DNA from: CAG-390 sp045636385
Lineage (GTDB): Bacteria; Bacillota; Clostridia; Oscillospirales; CAG-272
Assembly (NCBI GenBank): GCA_045636385.1
Contig: JAZTXK010000002.1
Coordinates: 1-64,000, forward strand
Length of the DNA: 64,000 nucleotides
Direction of reading: 5' to 3'
Both the position numbers and the translations under genes were made by a program. The notes under the pieces are model-generated. The model was not told where the DNA came from. It did not search any database and saw only the letters and a list, made by a program, of their open reading frames with translations. Each line of letters begins with the position of its first letter. The stretch's first letter is position 1. Positions 58,778 to 64,000 of the stretch are shown here, piece after piece.

Positions 58778-59413
58778 CTATGATGTCTCAAAACCGAACA
58801 TCTTTGTTTTCTTGCCGTTATCATTGATTTTATAAACCGCCATCCATGAAAAGGAATCCGAATATTGATCCTCGGTAAAATCAAGACCGGTATTTTCTTT
58901 GAAGGTTTCAAGAGATTCATCGTTTTCCACCTTGACCGACAAGGAAACCGCTTCACGGTATTTTAATCTGAAATGCGGAACGCAATCTGCTTTTTCTTTA
59001 TCGCATTCAACTGTCATAGCATCGTAACCGCATTTTCTGCTGTCGAAAAGCAAATAATCTTTTCCGCAATCTGCGCAGGTTATTCTGAATACGGTTATTC
59101 CCACGAAAAACGGCGCCTCGGGGATATAAACTTCCTCGCCTTTTTCCGTTTTTCCGTCATCAGTCTTCTTGATGATCCAATGGTGCCAAACGCCATCGTC
59201 GCCCATCTTGCACGTAAATCCCTCTCGTATCAGCTTTGCCCAAGCATCGTTATGCGGCTTTGCAATTTCTTTTTCTTCCTTTGTAAGATAATTCTCATAC
59301 ACGAAGAACTTGCCGCAACCGCACGGACACCTCAGCGAAAAATGAGTCCAAGTATTTCGTTCCTTTTCAATTATTGCAATATTCCTTAAATAAAGCGGAA
59401 CGGGTACACTCAT
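58778..59413 (-). CDS. Cysteine-rich protein of unknown function
   Basis: 211 residues. A CPCGCG cluster (Cys29, 31, 33) in the N-terminal part and a CADCGK...KCGYD set in the middle suggest one or two zinc sites. No membrane segment. Last gene of a four-gene block with a visible terminator; it follows the acetyltransferase by 4 bp. No family recognised. Confidence 0.6.
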   Translation of the reverse strand: MSVPVPLYLRNIAIIEKERNTWTHFSLRCPCGCGKFFVYENYLTKEEKEIAKPHNDAWAKLIREGFTCKMGDDGVWHHWIIKKTDDGKTEKGEEVYIPEAPFFVGITVFRITCADCGKDYLLFDSRKCGYDAMTVECDKEKADCVPHFRLKYREAVSLSVKVENDESLETFKENTGLDFTEDQYSDSFSWMAVYKINDNGKKTKMFGFETS

Positions 59414-59417
59414 AATA

Positions 59418-60023
59418 TCACCGGATTCCTTTCGAAATCATTTCATTAATTAAAGTAACCGCTTTTTCAGTATTATCATCAAATTCCGCATCGGTCGTTC
59501 TCGATGACGGCGAACGGTCGCTTATATATTCGGCAAAACCGAATTTTCTGTAAAGCGAAACCGCGTGCCAATTGCGTGTTCCCGTCAAAAGGTAGATAAA
59601 TCCCGAATAGCCGAGCTCGCAATAGAGATCCATAAGGCGGGTAAGCATAGCTTTCGCTATTCCCTTGCCCGAGTGGCTGTCCTTGACTGCGACCCAATGT
59701 ATGCGCTGCTTCTTCTCGCCGTAAAACTTACCGTTCCAAAGCGACGCAGTACCAACGTATTCACCCTCGGGCGAAACGACAAAGAGCATTCTCTTTTCGG
59801 GATCAAGATCCTGACCGTCAATAAACTCGCGGTTGAAGCACTCTAGTCCCTTTTCGATGCTCGAAAACTGGGCGACATCAGTTTCGATTTCCGCCCAATG
59901 CTCCTCGTCACCTTTTTGGTAAAAAACGAACTTATATCCCGCCGGCAAATCATATCGCGGATAGTTATCGGTATCTTCCTTAACCATCGTCAAGGGGTAA
60001 TAAGGTATACTTTTATCGACCAT
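59418..60023 (-). CDS. GNAT-family N-acetyltransferase
   Basis: 201 residues with the acetyl-CoA motif A VAVKDSHSGKGIAKAM (111-126), preceded by YVGTASLWNGKF and followed by the motif B region NWHAVSLYRKFGFAEY. The substrate is unknown. It overlaps the upstream gene by 11 bp. Confidence 0.85.
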   Translation of the reverse strand: MVDKSIPYYPLTMVKEDTDNYPRYDLPAGYKFVFYQKGDEEHWAEIETDVAQFSSIEKGLECFNREFIDGQDLDPEKRMLFVVSPEGEYVGTASLWNGKFYGEKKQRIHWVAVKDSHSGKGIAKAMLTRLMDLYCELGYSGFIYLLTGTRNWHAVSLYRKFGFAEYISDRSPSSRTTDAEFDDNTEKAVTLINEMISKGIR

Positions 60024-60534
60024 TTTTTCTGTACCATTCCCTTATCTTTTTCGCAGTACTTGCGGAATCCAGCAATTTAAAATACTTCTTTTTGTCTTTT
60101 CCGACGATAATGCAGAAATGATTATAGTGAACGCGATTTTTGCGTTTTTCCGATTTTACGGTAAACTTTTCAATATAATCTCTGCAAAACACACCCGTTC
60201 CGGCAAATATCAGCCATTCATCTGACATATATATCAAAGAATTTGTGGACATAGCAGTGGCAGACGGATAAAGAGGTTTAACGCCCTTGCCGTCAAATTT
60301 GATATTGAGTATCTTCTCCTGCCTGCGCAAAATCATATACGCAAACGGAATACGCAATAACAGCACAAGCCATACAGCCACGCCCGCAAGCAACCAATAT
60401 AACGAATAAAGAATGTCGTTTTCGACCGCGTCAAAAAAGAACGAAACTACAAAGAAAGGAACTGCCACCAAAAGTGAAGTAAAAAAGCACATCAAAGAGG
60501 TATTTTTTGCATAAAGCAAGTTGTATTTTTTCAT
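60013..60534 (-). CDS. Membrane protein with possible PH-like domain
   Basis: 173 residues: two N-terminal helices (about 13-35 and 43-66, LYWLLAGVAVWLVLLLRI) and a cytoplasmic beta-rich domain (residues 75-165) ending in a basic helix (KKIREWYRKNGR). The layout, two helices and then a PH-like barrel, recalls YcxB-type proteins, but identity was not established. It lies 1 bp after its upstream neighbour. Confidence 0.6.
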   Translation of the reverse strand: MKKYNLLYAKNTSLMCFFTSLLVAVPFFVVSFFFDAVENDILYSLYWLLAGVAVWLVLLLRIPFAYMILRRQEKILNIKFDGKGVKPLYPSATAMSTNSLIYMSDEWLIFAGTGVFCRDYIEKFTVKSEKRKNRVHYNHFCIIVGKDKKKYFKLLDSASTAKKIREWYRKNGR

Positions 60535-60535
60535 T

Positions 60536-61315
60536 CTACCAAACTCTGTCCTTGAGAATTTTGTTCCAATGATACCGCACCTCGCGAAGATGCAGTTTTA
60601 TGTTACATTCTCTGCAATACGGTCTTTTTTGCGACCAAAGATCGCATTCCACAATTCTCGAGCACCCGTCAATATACTGATAAAGAAATTCCAAAACGCA
60701 TTTTCCGCTGTTGATATCTTTAACAAGCTTGTGAATGCTCCATTCTTTTCTGACAGCTTGTTTGAAAATGTTTTCCTCATCAACAAAGATCTGCGCGTCA
60801 AATTCATCTCCGTCGAGAAGAACGAATTCAAGCTTTGAAGCATCGGTTCTGACGAGAACGTCAAGATCGCTTTCGGGGTGATCAGGAGTTATCCAAAAAC
60901 CGTCCGGGAACTCAAATCCGAGAATTCCGTTTTCAAACCAAGCCCGCTCGGCTTTGCAATCGTGCAGAGATACATACAGATCATTGTTGTCGCAGTGCGA
61001 AAATATCTTCCAATCCTCAAGCAATTCTTGAAAATAGTAAGAATCGTATTCGCCCGCTAAATGCTCAACATTCAAAAAGCTGTACCACATATTCTTTTCA
61101 TTACATATCGCAGCGAGTTTCTCATTTGTCTCGAAAAGCGGCGGTTCAATCAAATCTATGATAGCTCCGTAATACGAACCGTACCCCGCAATATAACCAA
61201 AGGCAGTTATTCCGGTTTCCTCGTCCAAAAGATACGGACTTATAAAGGTAAAACCGAACTCTTCGGATGCGCGTAAAAAATGTGACCGCGCTTTTTCAAT
61301 CATATTACTATCCAT
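60536..61315 (-). CDS. Hypothetical protein with C-terminal cysteine pair
   Basis: 259 residues, soluble, rich in aromatic and acidic residues. Segments such as TGITAFGYIAGYGSYYGAII and FPDGFWITPDHPESDLDVLV show no recognised motif. The end has a CRECNI cysteine pair that may bind metal. It is the first gene of the four-gene block behind a good promoter. Its composition recalls immunity-type or SMI1-like proteins, but this is only an impression. Confidence 0.55.
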   Translation of the reverse strand: MDSNMIEKARSHFLRASEEFGFTFISPYLLDEETGITAFGYIAGYGSYYGAIIDLIEPPLFETNEKLAAICNEKNMWYSFLNVEHLAGEYDSYYFQELLEDWKIFSHCDNNDLYVSLHDCKAERAWFENGILGFEFPDGFWITPDHPESDLDVLVRTDASKLEFVLLDGDEFDAQIFVDEENIFKQAVRKEWSIHKLVKDINSGKCVLEFLYQYIDGCSRIVECDLWSQKRPYCRECNIKLHLREVRYHWNKILKDRVW

Positions 61316-61338
61316 AATTACACCGCCTTTCCTAAATC

Positions 61339-61367
61339 ATTATATCATAAATATTTTTCTTTTTCAA
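61339..61367 (-). promoter_or_regulatory. Promoter of the 58.8-61.3 kb gene group
   Basis: Minus-strand TTGAAA (61362-61367), a 17-bp spacer and TATAAT (61339-61344). It is divergent from the promoter at 61395. Confidence 0.82.
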
Positions 61368-61394
61368 TCCCTCCGTCTTTTTTCATTCAAAATA

Positions 61395-61423
61395 TTGACA
61401 CAAAGAGCAAAATGTGATAAAAT
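61395..61423 (+). promoter_or_regulatory. Promoter of the PHP hydrolase gene
   Basis: TTGACA (61395-61400), a 17-bp spacer and TAAAAT (61418-61423). Confidence 0.82.
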
Positions 61424-61450
61424 CATAAAAAACGCTGCGAGGTGACTTCT

Positions 61451-62479
61451 ATGAAAAAATATCTGCTCCCCGAAACCGGTAACTTTTATAAAGCTAATCT
61501 TCACTGCCACACAACCGTTTCCGACGGAAACTGGACTCCCGAGGAAGTGAAAAAGAACTATATGGCAATGGGTTATTCCATCATCGCTTACACCGACCAC
61601 GACGTCCTCATTCCCCACCCCGAGCTTGCGGACGAGAACTTCCTTCCACTCAACTCTTATGAAATGGAAGTAAACGCGCCCGGCAAGTGGGACAAGCACT
61701 GCAAGTGCTGCCATATGTGCTTCATCGCGCTTGAGCCCGACAATATCACTCAGGTATGCTGGCACAGAAACAAGTACACCTGGGGCAACGCGAAGAATAT
61801 TTACAGCTCGCAGGTCAAATTTGACGAAAACGAACCCGATTACGAGCGCGTTTACTCCCCCGAGGGAATCAGCGATATGATGAAGCGCGGACGCGATGCA
61901 GGCTTCTTCGTAACCTACAACCATCCCGCGTGGTCGCTTGAAACCGCACTTGATTTTGCCTTCTATGAGAATATGAACGCAATGGAGATCGTCAACGGAA
62001 GCTGCTATTTCCACGGCTATGACGATTACAACCCCGCGGCATACGATACGATGCTTATGACCGGCAAGCGACTCTACTGCATCGCAACCGACGACAATCA
62101 CGACGGTCAGCCCTTCGGTCATCCGGGTAACGACTCCTTCAAGGGCTGGACTATGATAAAAGCCGACAAGCTTGAATACAGAACCATCACCAAGGCACTC
62201 GAGGCGGGCAACTTCTACGCATCGCAGGGGCCCGAGATCAAGGCTCTTTGGTTTGAGGACGGCAAGGTTCACATCGAGTGCAGCGGTGCGAGAAGGATCA
62301 CCGCAAACTACGGCGTTCGCAGAGGACGTAAGGTCGAGGCAAGAGGCGAGCTGATCACGTCTGCGGCATTCCCCTTCGATCCCGACGATAACTACATCCG
62401 CATCACCGTCGAGGACGAAAACGGCCTCCACGCAAATACCAACGCGTATTTTGCGGATGAGATCTATAAAGATGAATAA
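61451..62479 (+). CDS. PHP-domain metallo-hydrolase, CehA/McbA-like
   Basis: 342 residues from the ATG at 61451; GAGG lies upstream and overlaps a GTG alternative at 61442. Metal ligands of the PHP fold: ANLHCHTTVSDG (His18, His20, Asp25), YTDHDVL (Asp49, His50), TYNHPAW and IATDDNHDG. A C-terminal beta-rich region (about 255-335) follows. A Cys-rich insertion (HCKCCHMC) lies after the second ligand block. The family includes phosphoesterases and amide or ester hydrolases; the substrate is unknown. Confidence 0.83.
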   Translation: MKKYLLPETGNFYKANLHCHTTVSDGNWTPEEVKKNYMAMGYSIIAYTDHDVLIPHPELADENFLPLNSYEMEVNAPGKWDKHCKCCHMCFIALEPDNITQVCWHRNKYTWGNAKNIYSSQVKFDENEPDYERVYSPEGISDMMKRGRDAGFFVTYNHPAWSLETALDFAFYENMNAMEIVNGSCYFHGYDDYNPAAYDTMLMTGKRLYCIATDDNHDGQPFGHPGNDSFKGWTMIKADKLEYRTITKALEAGNFYASQGPEIKALWFEDGKVHIECSGARRITANYGVRRGRKVEARGELITSAAFPFDPDDNYIRITVEDENGLHANTNAYFADEIYKDE

Positions 62480-62485
62480 GTAAAC

Positions 62486-62520
62486 GAAAAATGAACTATC
62501 GGCAAGATAGTTCATTTTTC
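62486..62520 (+). terminator. Terminator after the PHP hydrolase
   Basis: A 15-bp inverted repeat, GAAAAATGAACTATC with its complement around GGCAA, ending in T5. Confidence 0.88.
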
Positions 62521-62661
62521 TTCAAGACGGAAAAGGACCGACTTCCTGCGAAAATCCCCTTTCAAAGAGCCGCAAATTGCAGTTTTTATTTAAAATTTGA
62601 ATGCTTTCCAAAAAAAATTGCATTTTATCCAAAAAAATTAAAACAAATCGCGCAACAAGTA

Positions 62662-62690
62662 TTGAAATTTTATTAAAAATGTGATACAAT
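62662..62690 (+). promoter_or_regulatory. Promoter of the ABC-transporter binding protein gene
   Basis: TTGAAA (62662-62667), a 17-bp spacer and TACAAT (62685-62690). Confidence 0.78.
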
Positions 62691-62722
62691 TATTAAAACA
62701 AATTTCAAAGCGAGGTTTTATC

Positions 62723-64000
62723 ATGAAAAACACCTTCAAGCGCGCACTTGCTATGATGCTCGTGCTCTGTATGCTCCTCGTCGGTTTTGCAGGCTGCAAA
62801 GATAACGGCGGCGAGATCAATCCCGAACAGGCTATCAAAGACGCAGAGAAGATTCTTGCAAGCAAGGAATACAGAGATACCTACAAAACGTATTTCTCCA
62901 CTTCTTATTCTTCCCTCAACTATTTCTCCACCTCCTACGCTACCGTCCGTGAGATCGTTACCAACTGTATCGACGGACTCGTAGAGCCCGACATCTACGG
63001 CAACTACGTTGGCTCCATGGCTGAAAGCTGGGAACACAACGAAGATTACACCGTATGGACCTTCAAGATCCGTCAGGGTCTCAAGTGGATCGACCATACC
63101 GGTGCTGAAACCGAGTATGCTCTTACCGCACAGGACTTTGTTGACGGTATCAAGTACATTGGCGATCCCCTCAACGGCGCATACTCCCTCCGCGTTGTCC
63201 GTAACCTTATCAAGGGTCTTTACGACTACTACTGGGGTCTCGACGATATCGACTGCGGTCTTGACACCACCACCAAGCGTGAGGATCTTGAGGCTCGTTT
63301 CTCCGAGATCGTAGGCGTTAAGGCTATCGACGAGTACACCGTTGAGTACACTCTCGAATCCGGCGCTCCCTACTTCCTCTCTCTCATCGAAAGCTCCATG
63401 CTCCTCCTCCCCATTGAGTACGATTACGCAATGGCTCTCGGCGAGGACTTCGGCGTTGATAACACCAAGATGCTCTATTGCGGTGCTTACTACGTTTCCG
63501 AATTCAAGCGTGACAAGCTCATCAAGCTCACCAAGAACGAAAAGTATTGGGATGCTGCAAACGTAAATCTCACCACTGTTGAATACCAGATGATCCCCGA
63601 CGGAACCACTTCTCTTGAAATGTTCCAGCGCGGCGAGCTCGACTACACCTCCGTTGAGTCCGAGGCTTACCAGTCTCTCCAGAGCGGCGAGTGGGGCGAT
63701 AACCTCATTCCCAACGAGTTCAGCTTCTCCACCAACTATCTCTGGCTCGACTTCAAGGGCGCTAACCCCGAGTTCAATACCTTCGTTCAGAACGAAAACT
63801 TCCGTAAGGCTCTTCAGCACGCTGTAAACCGTTCTTCCTTCGGCGCACTCCGTGAGCCCGTTGATCCTTCCAGACTCATTCGTAACACCATCAACGCAGA
63901 AGGCGCGATCTTCAACTCCCAGGGCGTTGACTACACCCAACTCGCTCCTCTCGCAGACGTAACAAACGCAGACTACAGTGCAGATCCCGAGGCAGCACGC
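62723..64000 (+). CDS. Oligopeptide ABC transporter substrate-binding lipoprotein (partial, runs off the right edge)
   Basis: An open frame of 426 codons reaches the end of the window without a stop. The N-terminus MKNTFKRALAMMLVLCMLLV followed by GFAGC is a lipoprotein signal (Cys25). The mature part matches family 5 (OppA/DppA) binding proteins: IDGLVEPDIYGNYVGSMAESW, TVWTFKIRQGLKWIDHTG, LTAQDFVDGIKYI and NENFRKALQHAVNR. GCGAGG precedes the ATG. Permease and ATPase genes would be expected to the right. Strong codon bias suggests high expression. Confidence 0.92.
   Translation, partial: MKNTFKRALAMMLVLCMLLVGFAGCKDNGGEINPEQAIKDAEKILASKEYRDTYKTYFSTSYSSLNYFSTSYATVREIVTNCIDGLVEPDIYGNYVGSMAESWEHNEDYTVWTFKIRQGLKWIDHTGAETEYALTAQDFVDGIKYIGDPLNGAYSLRVVRNLIKGLYDYYWGLDDIDCGLDTTTKREDLEARFSEIVGVKAIDEYTVEYTLESGAPYFLSLIESSMLLLPIEYDYAMALGEDFGVDNTKMLYCGAYYVSEFKRDKLIKLTKNEKYWDAANVNLTTVEYQMIPDGTTSLEMFQRGELDYTSVESEAYQSLQSGEWGDNLIPNEFSFSTNYLWLDFKGANPEFNTFVQNENFRKALQHAVNRSSFGALREPVDPSRLIRNTINAEGAIFNSQGVDYTQLAPLADVTNADYSADPEAAR

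Noticed and set aside
58778..61315. The four-gene unknown block as a defence or toxin-immunity system
   Set aside because: No nuclease, toxin, kinase, reverse transcriptase or immunity motif was seen; the immunity-like look of one protein is too weak to claim.
62705..63940. A 411-codon frame on the minus strand near the right edge
   Set aside because: The plus strand encodes a lipoprotein with clear OppA-family motifs from 62723 to the window end; the minus-strand frame is its shadow.

Overview
This window is a stretch of chromosome from a Gram-positive Clostridia-type bacterium (Firmicutes). The ribosomal-protein order, an L10 leader RNA, a T-box leader, a class B PBP with a PASTA domain, DivIB/FtsQ with a POTRA domain, a YerC/TrpR-type repressor on a his operon that uses HisZ plus short HisG, and a PflB/PflA pair all fit that group. 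The intermediate base composition and many uncharacterised lipoproteins and sugar-related enzymes suggest a gut anaerobe near the Oscillospiraceae; this taxonomic placement is inference. Nearly every promoter found is sigma-A type with a 17-bp spacer.

Layout. (1) 1-8600, minus: the S10/spc ribosomal-protein operon from rpsJ to rplR (rplR runs off the left edge), behind a ~355-nt structured leader. (2) 8.7-10.4 kb, minus: a short WYL-type regulator and a multi-spanning membrane protein. (3) 10.5-11.7 kb, plus: rplJ-rplL with a perfect consensus promoter and an L10 leader containing an attenuator. (4) 11.7-16.3 kb, minus: manA translationally coupled to a 1209-residue protein with a PHP phosphoesterase between lamin-tail-like domains. 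(5) 16.4-31.2 kb, minus: the division and cell-wall (dcw) cluster mraZ-rsmH-ftsL-like-PBP-murE-murF-mraY-ftsW-murG-divIB-ftsZ, followed by a nucleoside hydrolase; murC, murD, murB and ftsA are absent. (6) 31.4-34.0 kb, minus: a CofE-like ligase and a lipoprotein. (7) 34.0-42.7 kb, minus: a complete histidine operon (yerC-hisZ-G-D-C-B-H-A-F-IE-phosphatase), with an inverted-repeat operator at its promoter. (8) 42.7-45.2 kb, minus: trpB2 and a HAD hydrolase behind a T-box RNA whose specifier reads as UGG (Trp). (9) 45.2-49.6 kb: two small membrane proteins, a sigma/anti-sigma pair (plus) and two AraC-family regulators (minus). (10) 49.6-54.4 kb: an FAD oxidoreductase divergent from one AraC regulator, then a GDPD and an SGNH lipoprotein. 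(11) 54.4-58.7 kb, minus: pflB-pflA followed by two half-size chromate-type transporters. (12) 58.8-61.3 kb, minus: four tightly packed poorly known genes. (13) 61.4-64 kb, plus: a CehA-like PHP enzyme and the start of an oligopeptide ABC-transporter binding lipoprotein that runs off the right edge.

Most of the window is housekeeping: translation, wall synthesis and division, histidine and tryptophan supply, and anaerobic pyruvate cleavage. The most notable items are the interleaved divergent AraC/FAD-oxidoreductase promoters whose -10 boxes form a perfect inverted repeat, the PHP/lamin-tail protein with a hydrophobic tail, the FtsL-like protein with a ~180-residue N-terminal extension, the repeat tail on ribosomal protein S3, the his operator, the Trp T-box on trpB2, and a run of four hairpins at 51.6-51.7 kb. 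I found no CRISPR array, tRNA, rRNA, insertion sequence, prophage or recognisable defence system.
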